In this document: positions 17,974 to 28,261 of the stretch, one piece after another
How the letters are laid out: the number at the start of each line of letters is the position of its first letter
How positions within the stretch are numbered: the first letter of the stretch is position 1
Assembly: GCF_027359675.1 (NCBI RefSeq)
Contig: NZ_CP114786.1
Span: 4,128,501-4,192,500 of the forward strand
DNA length: 64,000 nucleotides
Direction: 5' to 3'
Source of the DNA: Roseibium sp. Sym1
Lineage (GTDB): Bacteria > Pseudomonadota > Alphaproteobacteria > Rhizobiales > Stappiaceae
Notes under the pieces: generated by a model
What the model saw: the letters and a program-made list of their open reading frames with translations, nothing else
Told to the model about the DNA's origin: nothing
Database searches by the model: none
Made by a program: the position numbers and the translations under genes

Positions 17974-17997
17974 AAACACCGGCCAAGGCCGGTGTTT
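17974..17997 (-). terminator. Rho-independent terminator of the 4-TM protein gene
   Basis: Perfect 11-base stem AAACACCGGCC / GGCCGGTGTTT with a 2-base nominal loop; on the minus strand it is followed by CTTTTTG. It lies 46 bases beyond the stop at 18044. Confidence 0.85.
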
Positions 17998-18043
17998 CAA
18001 AGGTCCGCTGCTGGGGGAGACGCACGAGGCGCCCCGGTCGCGT

Positions 18044-18415
18044 TCAAGCCGCCTGTGCTTCCCGCACCGTCGGCTTTTGAAGGGAGACAACGGTCAGGAC
18101 GGCCAGCGCGTTGGCGAGGTAATAGGCGAAATCCAGTCCGGACAGGCCGAGCACGAACGGGGCGGCCAGGAAGGTGAGGCCGACCAGGAAATCCACGCCA
18201 AGGTGAAAGGAATAGGGCAGCACGCGGACAAGGCCGGTGTCATGATCGGTCAGGACCGTCAGCACCAACGCGGCGAAGCCGGTGCATACGGACAGCCACA
18301 GGGCAATCGGATTGGTCTGGCCGAGGCCGAGCAGCACCGGCAGAACGATCAGCCCGAGGGCGACGGGATAGTCCAGGTAGGAATGCATGGTCTTGGTAAC
18401 GAAGCGCAGGGTCAT
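18044..18415 (-). CDS. Small four-helix membrane protein (SPW-repeat-like)
   Basis: 123 residues from ATG 18415, with GGAG 8 bases upstream. Four hydrophobic spans come as two similar pairs: SYLDYPVALGLIVLPVLLGLG and NPIALWLSVCTGFAALVLTVL, then HLGVDFLVGLTFLAAPFVLGL and YYLANALAVLTVVSL. The duplicated two-span layout resembles SPW-repeat proteins, though the SPW triplet itself is not seen, so this is tentative. It is divergent from the AraC gene at 18595. Confidence 0.7.
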   Translation of the reverse strand: MTLRFVTKTMHSYLDYPVALGLIVLPVLLGLGQTNPIALWLSVCTGFAALVLTVLTDHDTGLVRVLPYSFHLGVDFLVGLTFLAAPFVLGLSGLDFAYYLANALAVLTVVSLQKPTVREAQAA

Positions 18416-18514
18416 GTTTCTACTCCTTGAAGGCAGGGATGCGAGGCAATTGCCTCTCGAGCAGAAAGATGTTTCGGCTACTTCGTTTGATCCATGCACG
18501 AAAGTCCCCGAAAA

Positions 18515-18530
18515 TTGACCGATCGTCCGG
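18515..18530 (+). promoter_or_regulatory. Shared motif copy 2 (AraC / 4-TM intergenic)
   Basis: TTGACCGATCGTCCGG, between the divergent AraC and 4-TM genes, 100-115 bases upstream of the latter. The 15-mer TGACCGATCGTCCGG matches 52284-52298 at 14 of 15 positions. Confidence 0.45.
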
Positions 18531-18555
18531 GAGGCTTGTCATGTATGCGAAATGA

Positions 18556-18566
18556 CGGACAATCGG
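18556..18566 (-). promoter_or_regulatory. Inverted partial copy of the shared motif
   Basis: On the minus strand this reads CCGATTGTCCG, one mismatch to CCGATCGTCCG. It faces the copy at 18519-18530 and lies 29-39 bases before the AraC start. Confidence 0.3.
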
Positions 18567-18594
18567 CCTTTCAGAGCCTGAATGACGGAAAAGC

Positions 18595-19545
18595 ATGAAA
18601 CACGATGCCCTGAGCCAGATCCTGGACGCCCTGAAACTGCGTGGCTCGATCTATTTTCACACCAGCTTTTCCCCGCCCTGGGCGGTCGAGGTGCCGGCCT
18701 TCGGCCGTGTCGCCCGGTTCCACATGGCCATGCGCGGCTCCTGCTGGCTGATGGTTGAAGGGCGCGAGAAACCCGTCTTTCTTTCGACGGGCGATCTGGC
18801 GGTCATTCCCCATGGCGCCGCGCATGTCCTGTGCGACGAACTCGGGCGGGAGGCGACCTCGGTCGACCGCGTGCTGGAATTGAGCGGCTATAGCGGCGAG
18901 GGGGCGCTCTATTTCGGCGGCCCGGAGCAGGACCAGAGCTGCAAGCTGTTCTGTGGCCATTTCGAGTTCGAGGAAGGCTCGGTGCATCCGATCCTCGAGG
19001 CATTGCCGGATGTTATCCATGTGCCGAACACCCAGACGCTGAACGCCCACTGGCTCGAAGCGGTCATGCGTTTCGTGGCAAGCGAAGTGCGTGCGACCCT
19101 GCCGGGGTCCGACGCGATCGTCCACCGGCTGACCGAAATCATCTTCATCCAGGTCGTGCGGACCTTTGTCGACCAGGAGGGTGACAGGGCAGGCTGCCTC
19201 GCGGCCGTGCTCAACCCGAAGCTCGGGCGCAGCATGTCCCGGATCCATCTTGCCCCGGAAAAGCCCTGGACCGTGGAGGCGCTTGCCAGGGAGGCGGGCA
19301 TGTCACGTACGGTCTTCGCGGAGAGGTTTACCGACCTCGTCGGCATGACGCCGCTGGCCTATGTCACCCACTGGCGCATGGAGAAGGCGCGGCGCGATCT
19401 TCGCGAGACAGATCTGCCGCTGATCGATATCGCCGAGACCATCGGCTACAGCTCGGAAGCCGCGTTCAACCGGGCCTTCAAGCGGCAGTTCAACCTGACG
19501 CCGGGCCAGATGCGGCGCGGCGGCGGCTACGCCCCGGCCGGGTAG
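18595..19545 (+). CDS. AraC family regulator with cupin sensor domain
   Basis: 316 residues. The N-terminal sensor is of the cupin_6 type (SPPWAVEVPAFGRVARFHMAMRG, GDLAVIPHGAAHVL). The C-terminal DNA-binding domain has WTVEALAREAGMSRTVFAERFTDLVGMTP and IAETIGYSSEAAFNRAFKRQFNLTP. Members of this group usually sense small electrophiles or redox-type ligands; that is family knowledge, not visible here. It probably recognises the CCGATCGTCCGG motif found in its own promoter region. Confidence 0.92.
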   Translation: MKHDALSQILDALKLRGSIYFHTSFSPPWAVEVPAFGRVARFHMAMRGSCWLMVEGREKPVFLSTGDLAVIPHGAAHVLCDELGREATSVDRVLELSGYSGEGALYFGGPEQDQSCKLFCGHFEFEEGSVHPILEALPDVIHVPNTQTLNAHWLEAVMRFVASEVRATLPGSDAIVHRLTEIIFIQVVRTFVDQEGDRAGCLAAVLNPKLGRSMSRIHLAPEKPWTVEALAREAGMSRTVFAERFTDLVGMTPLAYVTHWRMEKARRDLRETDLPLIDIAETIGYSSEAAFNRAFKRQFNLTPGQMRRGGGYAPAG

Positions 19546-19604
19546 AGCGCAGCGCGGCGGCAGAAGGGAAGGGTTCTTCCAAACCCGCCGCACCAGTGCC
19601 TGTG

Positions 19605-20057
19605 TCAGGAGGTCCTCAGGTGCGTCCAGCGCACGATCAGGGCGGCAATCACCATCTCGATCCAGGCGAGTGGTAGGGCGGTCAGAACCACCGGCACGGT
19701 TGCCAGGTTCATGTTGTAGAGCCCGAGCCACAGGATCACGAAGACAGTCGCCCAGATCAGGGTTCCGGCGGCGATTGCCACTCCAATCGTATTGCCGAAC
19801 CGCTCCAGCATCAGCCAGGAGAGGAAGGTCGCTGCCAGGATCAGCACTGTGTCCCAGAGCCCCCAGATCAGAAACACCGGCAGTGTCATCGGCGCGACAT
19901 CGGGCAGGGTGGGCAGGGCTTCGCGCATCATCGGCATGACGAAGGCGAAGTACCGAAACACTTCCGAGGCATTGATCCAGAGGAAATTGTAGCCGAGCGC
20001 GGGGCCCAGGGCCTGAAGGGACAGACCAGGCATTGCGCAGGTGTGGTCGAGCGTCAT
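19605..20057 (-). CDS. Hypothetical four-helix membrane protein
   Basis: 150 residues with four hydrophobic spans (around YFAFVMPMM, LPVFLIWGLWDTVLILAATFLSW, IGVAIAAGTLIWATVFVILWLGL, and VPVVLTALPLAWIEMVIAALIV). Its ATG overlaps the stop of the TetR gene (ATGA at 20054-20057), so the two are co-transcribed and this protein is the likely target of that regulator. I do not recognise the family. Confidence 0.75.
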   Translation of the reverse strand: MTLDHTCAMPGLSLQALGPALGYNFLWINASEVFRYFAFVMPMMREALPTLPDVAPMTLPVFLIWGLWDTVLILAATFLSWLMLERFGNTIGVAIAAGTLIWATVFVILWLGLYNMNLATVPVVLTALPLAWIEMVIAALIVRWTHLRTS

Positions 20058-20650
20058 TTGAGCTGTCTTTCCAGGGTGGCGAGGAAGGTTTCAACGGCCG
20101 CGCGGAGCGTGTCCGCCGAGGACGTCACGCGGGAGAGGGACCAGAGCCCGGTGGCAAACACCAGCAAGGTCTCGGCGAGATGGGCGATGTCGCCGGGACC
20201 GAGAGTCGAGGTCCCGGCACGGCTGTTTTCAAGCGCATTGAGGAATCCGGACCGCAGCCGGTTGTTGTGTTGTTCGACCTTGTCCAGAACCGCGCTGTCG
20301 TGAGGCGCGACCTCGGTGGCCGAATTGGCGACAAGGCAACCGGGACCCGGCAGGCCGGTTGTTTCGGCGCGTGCGATCTGTTGCTCGAAATAGGCGGCAA
20401 CTTCTTTCAAGCGGGCGCCGGGCTGTTCGACCCGCGTGAATGCCGGGCTGACCACTTCTGACTGATAACGCTCGAAACAGGCCAGGAACAGCGCGTGTTT
20501 GCCGCCGAAATCCGAATAGATCCCATGCCGGCTGACCCCGGTCGCCTTGACCAGGTCGTCCATCGAGGTGGCGTGGTAGCCGGCCTGCCAGAATAGCGGC
20601 AGGGCTTTTCGGGCAAGGGTGTCAGGCGTGTGGGTTCTGGGACGGGGCAT
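20054..20650 (-). CDS. TetR/AcrR family transcriptional regulator
   Basis: 198 residues. The N-terminal helix-turn-helix reads TLARKALPLFWQAGYHATSMDDLVKATGVSRHGIYSDFGGKHALF, a textbook TetR DNA-binding domain. The C-terminal part is the ligand and dimer domain (TetR_C type with PGPGCLVANSATE). The start codon lies inside a CATTCTG-N9-CAGAATG inverted repeat, which fits autorepression. Confidence 0.93.
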   Translation of the reverse strand: MPRPRTHTPDTLARKALPLFWQAGYHATSMDDLVKATGVSRHGIYSDFGGKHALFLACFERYQSEVVSPAFTRVEQPGARLKEVAAYFEQQIARAETTGLPGPGCLVANSATEVAPHDSAVLDKVEQHNNRLRSGFLNALENSRAGTSTLGPGDIAHLAETLLVFATGLWSLSRVTSSADTLRAAVETFLATLERQLK

Positions 20651-20679
20651 TCTGATTTTTTAACAGAATGTTTGTTCTG
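20648..20679. promoter_or_regulatory. Candidate TetR operator
   Basis: Two overlapping inverted repeats: CATTCTG (20648-20654) with CAGAATG (20664-20670), perfect 7-base arms, and CAGAA-TGTTTG-TTCTG at 20664-20679. They cover the TetR start codon and its upstream region. Confidence 0.45.
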
Positions 20680-21119
20680 CTACAAGATGCCGTCGATCGA
20701 CGGGACCGGACGCCAACGAAGCCCATCGGTCTTCAGGGAAACCCTGCTTTCTTAAAAGGGTGCAATCTGGTATCCTTCCTGGATTGTTTTGCAACTTTTG
20801 ATAATTTGTTCGGTTGAATTGAGACGCAAATGATAGGCGCTGCTCTTGTTCGGGTGGATCGTTTCAACGGCTTCACCCTGGTTTGCCCAATCGTCCCCCA
20901 TGGCGGGGTTCCGGACATTCTCCAGACCAGCCAGGACGCTCACCGATCGTTAAAAATCGGGATCGGCGCATTCCGCAATGTCCAGCAGTCCAAAGATCAG
21001 ATGACCGGCCGCGGGCAGGACGCGGACGGCGGCGGCCGCGCCGCTACGGACCTTGGTGCCTTATCGGCTGAAATCAAACAGCAAATTTCAAGATGACCAT
21101 TTAACGGGGAGGTCAGACA
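20680..21119. other. Intergenic region with two conflicting weak ORFs
   Basis: 440 bases between the TetR gene and the protease-nuclease gene. Two weak frames overlap here on opposite strands: 20830-21096 (+, 88 codons, ending 23 bases before the next gene) and 20752-20943 (-, 63 codons). Neither has a convincing ribosome site or a recognisable family. The plus-strand one would be an upstream partner of the protease-nuclease gene if real. Confidence 0.3.
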
Positions 21120-23270
21120 ATGGCAGATATTTTGAACCCGGACATCGTGGAGGCAGCTTCGGCACGTTATTTTGCGCATGATTCAGCGTGCGACAAGGGC
21201 GACGAGCTGCTCAGATACGTCAACAGGCTGGTCCAGCTCGGCCGGCCGGATCTGGCGGCCGAACTTGTCCAAAAATCAGGGGAAGGGCGACAAGCCGAAA
21301 CGTTTGCGCTGGAACGCGTCATCGGCCAAAGCGAACTGCTGGCCGTGGCCTTTTTCAGCCGGGGGCTGGTCGCCGCCCGTGCCGTCGGCAGGATCGTCAT
21401 CAAGGACAGTCTCGGTGCAACGCGCGGCTATGGAACCGGGTTCATGATCTCGCCCCGGCTGATGATGACCAACAACCATGTTCTTGGCTCCGAAACCACC
21501 GCGGCCTCGAGCCTGATCGAGTTCGACTATGCGCTTGGTCTCGACGGCAAGCCGATGCCGCCGGTTCGTTTCCGGCTCGACCCGGGCCTGTTTTTCGTCA
21601 CCAGCGAACCGCTGGATTTCACTATCACCGCCGTGCAGCCGGTCAATCAGGAAGGTGATCAGGTCAAGGACCGGGGCTGGATCCATCTGATCGCCGACAG
21701 CGGCAAGGCGGTGGTCGGCGAACCGATCAACATCATTCAGCACCCGCGGGGCGAGCGCCAGCAAATTGCCTTTCGCGGCAACACCGTTGAACGCACGGAC
21801 GGCGACTTTCTGATCTATGCAACCGACACAATGCAAGGCTCGTCCGGATCGCCGGCCCTCAACGACCAGTGGCAGCTTGCCGCGCTTCACCACGCCGGTG
21901 TTCCGGACAAGGATGGGATGGGCAACTGGCTGCGCAAGGACGGCAAAATCTACAGGCGCGGCTTGGACGATCCAGACACGGTGAACTGGATTGCCAATGA
22001 AGGCGTGCGGATCAGCCGGATCGTTTCCTACCTCAATGGTCTGGCGCTTCCCGGTCCGCGCCGGGACTTTTTCGAAGAGGCCTTCGAACCTGCGCCCGTG
22101 ATGGACCTGTTCAGGCGCGATGTCGAACTGGGTGCCCGTGAGAGCGGCGCGGCAGGCGGTGCTCCACCGGTTCCCGGCAATGCGAATGTTGATGCGGACG
22201 GCGTCGCCCGGTGGACCTTCCAGCTCAGCTTTGGTCCGGTCCCGGGCCATGCTCCCTCACAAGCTCCAGCGGCCGTGCCGGCACAGCCGGCGATGGTGGT
22301 CGAGCGGCCGGACGATGCGGCGGATGCCGGTTCGGGCGCATCCACCGCAGTGGAAAGCGTGTTCGAGCCGCGGGGCGACTATTACGACGCCTCCAAAGAC
22401 CAGGCGGCGGCTGCCGCCTATTATGCAGGGCTGGATGATGGGCTTACCAAATCCAAGCGCTACGCCGCGCTGAGGGACCTGTTGCAACGAACGCATGCAA
22501 GGGTGTTCGGCTATTCGGAGGCGCGCCACAAACAGCTCTATCCCTGGATTGACCGGCATGAGGACCAGTCGCTGAAATCGGTTTATTCCGGCGACACCAT
22601 GGCGGAAGAACTGTTCGTCGCGGAAATCAGAGAGTTCCAGGCGGCGGTCGAGCGGGCAACGATCCTCGAAAGCATCAGCTCCAGCAGTCTGGAGGAATTG
22701 ATCGCGCGCGAAGAGGATGCGCTCGAGGCGAGCGGGCCGTTCAACTGCGAACATGTGGTGCCTCAATCCTGGTTCGCCGGCGCGGCGGAAACCAAGGCGC
22801 AAAAGTCTGATCTTCATCACCTTTTCACCTGCGAGGGCGGCTGCAATTCCTTCAGGTCCAACATTCCGTACGCGGACTTCACACCGGAAGAGGAGGCGGC
22901 CATTCGGGCGGCTGAAGTGACGCCGGTCGAAGCGCTGCTGGATCCGACCAAGGAGGCGGCAAGACCGCAATGTGGCTTGCGCGACGGTCGCCGCTTCGAA
23001 CCGACAGCCGGCAAGGGGGCCGTGGCACGGGCCACGCTCTATTTCCTGCTTCGTTATCCGGGCATCGTCGGCGACATCAAAACCGGTTCGAAAAGAGAAC
23101 TGGTGAAGTCGAATGTCGGCTTTCTGCTGGATTGGGCTGAGGCGGAACCGCCGTCGCGCTACGAAAAGCACCGAAATGCGGAGATCGCCAAGGTGCAAGG
23201 CAACCGCAATCCGCTGATCGACCGCCCCGACTGGCTGCGGAAGATCGCCTTTGAGGACGGATTTGGATAA
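21120..23270 (+). CDS. Trypsin-like serine protease fused to endonuclease I
   Basis: 716 residues, no signal peptide. Residues 1-90 form a small helical domain (LLRYVNRLVQLGRPDLAAEL, RVIGQSELL, FFSRGLVAARAVGRIVI) like that found in front of other bacterial trypsin-like proteins. Residues 95-310 are a chymotrypsin-fold protease with His120 (MMTNNHVLG), Asp166 (SEPLDFTI) and Ser242 (MQGSSGSPAL). A Pro/Ala-rich linker (about 345-415) follows. The C-terminus (about 420-716) is an endonuclease I domain: FNCEHVVPQSWF, SDLHHLFTCEGGCNSFRSN, and KHRNAEIAKVQGNRNPLID. All key residues of both enzymes are present. Ribosome site GGGGAGG precedes the ATG. A defence or self-targeting role is plausible but unproven. 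Confidence 0.85.
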   Translation: MADILNPDIVEAASARYFAHDSACDKGDELLRYVNRLVQLGRPDLAAELVQKSGEGRQAETFALERVIGQSELLAVAFFSRGLVAARAVGRIVIKDSLGATRGYGTGFMISPRLMMTNNHVLGSETTAASSLIEFDYALGLDGKPMPPVRFRLDPGLFFVTSEPLDFTITAVQPVNQEGDQVKDRGWIHLIADSGKAVVGEPINIIQHPRGERQQIAFRGNTVERTDGDFLIYATDTMQGSSGSPALNDQWQLAALHHAGVPDKDGMGNWLRKDGKIYRRGLDDPDTVNWIANEGVRISRIVSYLNGLALPGPRRDFFEEAFEPAPVMDLFRRDVELGARESGAAGGAPPVPGNANVDADGVARWTFQLSFGPVPGHAPSQAPAAVPAQPAMVVERPDDAADAGSGASTAVESVFEPRGDYYDASKDQAAAAAYYAGLDDGLTKSKRYAALRDLLQRTHARVFGYSEARHKQLYPWIDRHEDQSLKSVYSGDTMAEELFVAEIREFQAAVERATILESISSSSLEELIAREEDALEASGPFNCEHVVPQSWFAGAAETKAQKSDLHHLFTCEGGCNSFRSNIPYADFTPEEEAAIRAAEVTPVEALLDPTKEAARPQCGLRDGRRFEPTAGKGAVARATLYFLLRYPGIVGDIKTGSKRELVKSNVGFLLDWAEAEPPSRYEKHRNAEIAKVQGNRNPLIDRPDWLRKIAFEDGFG

Positions 23271-23331
23271 CGGCACCCCGGCTTGCGCACCTTCCGGCCG
23301 GGACGGAGGTCGCGGGAGACGGACCAACAGA

Positions 23332-23357
23332 AAAGGGCGGCCCGAAAGCCGCCCTTT
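23332..23357 (-). terminator. Rho-independent terminator of the monomeric IDH gene
   Basis: Perfect 10-base stem AAAGGGCGGC / GCCGCCCTTT with a 6-base loop, followed on the minus strand by TCTGTT. It lies 25 bases beyond the stop codon and may also serve the convergent protease-nuclease gene. Confidence 0.8.
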
Positions 23358-23381
23358 GTGTCTTCAGAATAGGTCGACCGA

Positions 23382-25694
<2,313 letters not shown>

Positions 25695-25777
25695 TCAATT
25701 GAAAGCCCTCCGGAAGGCGAAGGCCGGAGTGTTCGGGGGAGTTCTAGCAAACGGGCTGGAAAAGGCAATTACGCCTG

Positions 25778-26308
25778 TCAGATTGAAGCTATCTGGTTTC
25801 TCCAGGCCTTCGCATGGGTCCTGATGGTTTGCATTAAATCTTCGGGCGTGGACTTGAGGAGTGACGGATCAAGAAGATAGTCATTCGGCTGTCCCAGGCG
25901 AGCTGATTTTTCGGCCTTCGGGTTGTTCTGATTTTGATCGGAGAGCGTGTCTGCTTTTGTTCGCTGGATGCGGATCATTGTTTTGCCCCAAAGCTTGTAC
26001 GAGGAAATATCCCCCACCTCGTTCCAGGGAAGAGGTTCCTTTGAAGACCTGAAATGGAAAAGCCCTCCCGGACCAATCCGGAGGGAATATTTTTCTGGCG
26101 ACAGGATCTTGTTGATGCACTTTCTGAGTTCCCATCCAGCCGTCACGGCAAAGATTGCATACACCAGAAATAACAAGCCGAGATTCTCTTGGGTCACCAA
26201 CGGATACATCACGACCAGTGTCATGATGAGCCAGAACGCGAAAAATGCAGCGCCGAAATACGCGCGGCCAAGCTTCGGTCTGATCTGAAGTGTTGTCTCA
26301 AAATCCAT
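25778..26308 (-). CDS. Membrane protein with two spans and a PH-like domain (STM3941-like)
   Basis: 176 residues from ATG 26308 (MDFETTLQIRPKLGR). Two adjacent hydrophobic spans (AYFGAAFFAFWLIMTLVVMY and LGLLFLVYAIFAVTAGWEL) are followed by a soluble domain with YSLRIGPGGLFHFRSSKEPLPWNEVGDIS, the pattern of small bacterial PH-like membrane proteins of the STM3941 kind. The next gene upstream (26378-26950) encodes a divergent paralogue with the same layout. Function unknown. Confidence 0.7.
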   Translation of the reverse strand: MDFETTLQIRPKLGRAYFGAAFFAFWLIMTLVVMYPLVTQENLGLLFLVYAIFAVTAGWELRKCINKILSPEKYSLRIGPGGLFHFRSSKEPLPWNEVGDISSYKLWGKTMIRIQRTKADTLSDQNQNNPKAEKSARLGQPNDYLLDPSLLKSTPEDLMQTIRTHAKAWRNQIASI

Positions 26309-26377
26309 AGTATCTTGCACCAAATCTGGTCGTCGATTTGCTGTTGGTGGCCTGGCCACAGCGCCTCATTGCAGAGG

Positions 26378-26950
26378 CTAACTCCACTCTTCGGCTGCAG
26401 GTGCGCCATATGCCCGCGCATAGGCTTTTGTGACCTGCATCAGCTTACGATGGGAGCCGGTCAGATTAGACGCGAGTATTGCGACGTCTCCGAGACCCCG
26501 GAACTTTCTGTAGCGGCGAAACCACCGATGGGAGCCGCGCAGCTTGGGCAGAGTTTCCTCTTCGACAAACAATACGATGTAATGCAATTGACCTCTGTTG
26601 ACCGAGCGCGTTCGTTTCACGATCCGGCGCATTTGCTGCCACGGCACCGGTTTTGTCATACAGCGTTTGTCGAAAATGCCATCCGGCCCGATTTCAACAG
26701 GTGGGCGGTTCAGACGTGTGAACCTGAACAGATGGAATATGAACATGCTGCCGAAAACGCAGAGAAAAAACACCGGGAAAAGAAGATCGACATGGGCACC
26801 GTGCTCCTTCCATGAATCGACTATCAAGAAAACAGCGAAGCATGTCGCAAGAGCCCCAAACACCAAATAATAAAGTGTCTTGCCTGTGGAGTAGTGTATT
26901 TCGGTCGTCCTGGATGTTTCTACGACGTCTGGCGGTGATGTGAAAAACAA
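26378..26950 (-). CDS. Paralogous two-span membrane protein, start uncertain
   Basis: About 190 residues if the TTG at 26950 is used (AGG six bases upstream). Layout matches the neighbour at 25778: TTEIHYSTGKTLYYLVFGALATCFAVFLIV, a second span FPVFFLCVFGSMFIFHLF, then PPVEIGPDGIFDKRCMTKPVPWQQMRRI. There is no ATG near the expected start, and the frame continues upstream into a fragment of another gene (27003-27113). The original start may therefore have been altered by that rearrangement. Possibly decaying. Confidence 0.6.
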   Translation of the reverse strand: MFFTSPPDVVETSRTTEIHYSTGKTLYYLVFGALATCFAVFLIVDSWKEHGAHVDLLFPVFFLCVFGSMFIFHLFRFTRLNRPPVEIGPDGIFDKRCMTKPVPWQQMRRIVKRTRSVNRGQLHYIVLFVEEETLPKLRGSHRWFRRYRKFRGLGDVAILASNLTGSHRKLMQVTKAYARAYGAPAAEEWS

Positions 26951-27002
26951 CTTGGACCTAAATTTGGTTGAACAGGATATGAAAGTATCTTTTAGCCACT
27001 CA

Positions 27003-27113
27003 CCTTCCAGAAATCCACCGCTCCCTCCGGCAGCCACTTTAGCACCCGGTCCAGTTCCCGTTCGTCGATCGACGACCGCCTCAGCGCCGGCGCGATGTCC
27101 TCGATGGCACTTC
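27003..27113 (-). pseudogene. C-terminal fragment of a second DUF2267 gene
   Basis: On the minus strand this encodes AIEDIAPALRRSSIDE, then a near-copy of the last residues of the intact gene at 28262-28690 (AIADVAAALRRSSIDEREL and LPEGAVDFW). It has no start and begins abruptly where the transposase-like remnant ends, so it is a truncated duplicate. Confidence 0.75.
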
Positions 27114-27480
27114 ACCGATCTCATCTGCCGTCAGCCGCAATTGGCGCAGTCGGACGATCAGGTTCCGCCAACCAGCCATATATATGCATTGGAGCAGGTC
27201 CTGGGTGCGCTGGAGCGGGCGATCAGCCCGGAAGGACCGTGCTCGCGAAACCGCTTCAGCCATTTGTAGACCGTGCGTACGGAAATCCCCAACGCAGCTG
27301 CAATCGAAGGCGCCTTCTCGCCGTTCTGATAGCGCTAAACGATTTGTTCTCGACTGTAAAAAACACGTCCGGGCATTCTGATGTGGGTTGTTCATTCCAT
27401 CGATCCTGAAGCTGATTAGGTTTGGTCACCAACCAGTCTCAGATCTTCAATGAGAGTGAACAACCTCTTTGGAGTCCACA
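27114..27480 (-). pseudogene. Decayed IS481-type transposase N-terminus
   Basis: From ATG 27395 the minus strand reads MNNPHQNARTCF, then a one-base shift in a T run gives YSREQIV, an in-frame TAG, and RYQNGEKAPSIAAALGIS plus VRTVYKWLKRFREHGPSGL, the helix-turn-helix start of IS481-family transposases. A second shift leads to RLRQLRLTADEIGEV. Then it stops at the DUF2267 fragment. The probable IS end (TGTGGACTCC on the minus strand) is at 27471-27480. The catalytic DDE part is absent. Confidence 0.75.
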
Positions 27481-27590
27481 CCTAGCTCTCGGTGGAAATT
27501 TCATTCAAGAAAGGTTTTCATTGCCAGCGGATTGACGAATATGAACGATACCGGCTCGGTCAGCTTTCTCACCCTGGACACACCCATAGC

Positions 27591-28205
27591 ATGAACAGTC
27601 TCCTTCAAAAAATTGACGCCGCGCGACTGGCATGCGGCTTCCTGACAGTCGAAGCCATGATGGAGGTGCTGGACGGCAACCATGTGCTGGACCCGTTTTC
27701 GACGCTTGTGTCGGCCGGAGTGGCGTTCGGCAAGGGCAACATTCTTTATCCGGGCGTGACCCTCAAGACGTCCGGTTCCGCCAATTTGACGTTTGCAGAC
27801 AACAACACGCTCCATGCGGGCTGTCTGTTCGAGGCGTCACTTGGCGATATCCTGGTCGGAAGCGGCAATTGCTTCGGCGAAGGCGGGTTTACCGCGAAGG
27901 CAAATCGCGCCGGAGCGCGGATCCGGATCGGAAATTCCGGGCGGTATCTGAACAATCCCGGTGTCTTTGGCGAAACAACCCTTGGCGACGGCTGCCAGCT
28001 GCTCGGCGGCATCACCGTCGACAGCTGCACTCTGGAGGGGGGCGGATCCTATGAGGAGCCGGATCCGGATTTAAGAGGCGGCCTGCTGAAAGGTCGTGGC
28101 CTTGCGCGCAACCTGACGGTTCCAAAAGGCAAAGTCATCGCGGGTGAAGGTGGGTTCGTGCAGGCTGATCTGCTGCCTCAGAGTCATTTTCACCCCAAGA
28201 CCTGA
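27591..28205 (+). CDS. Left-handed beta-helix (hexapeptide-repeat) protein
   Basis: 204 residues from ATG 27591 (MNSLLQKIDAARLACGF). The middle is a run of hexapeptide-like rungs: GVAFGKGNILYPGVTLK, LTFADNNTLHAGCLFEA, IRIGNSGRYLNNPGVFG, TTLGDGCQLLGGITVDS. Acyltransferases and nucleotidyltransferases share this fold, but no acceptor motif is recognised. The ribosome site is weak, and the frame continues upstream to 27492, just after the IS remnant end, so the 5' region may have been reshaped by that insertion. Confidence 0.7.
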   Translation: MNSLLQKIDAARLACGFLTVEAMMEVLDGNHVLDPFSTLVSAGVAFGKGNILYPGVTLKTSGSANLTFADNNTLHAGCLFEASLGDILVGSGNCFGEGGFTAKANRAGARIRIGNSGRYLNNPGVFGETTLGDGCQLLGGITVDSCTLEGGGSYEEPDPDLRGGLLKGRGLARNLTVPKGKVIAGEGGFVQADLLPQSHFHPKT

Positions 28206-28261
28206 TCAGTCAACGCATCGGATCTGTGACCTGATGGCTTGCCCGCGATATCCGTTCAGCC

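Noticed and set aside
20752..21096. Overlapping weak ORFs upstream of the protease-nuclease gene, considered as an antitoxin or immunity partner
   Set aside because: Neither strand has a good ribosome site and they exclude each other; kept only as a note on the intergenic region.
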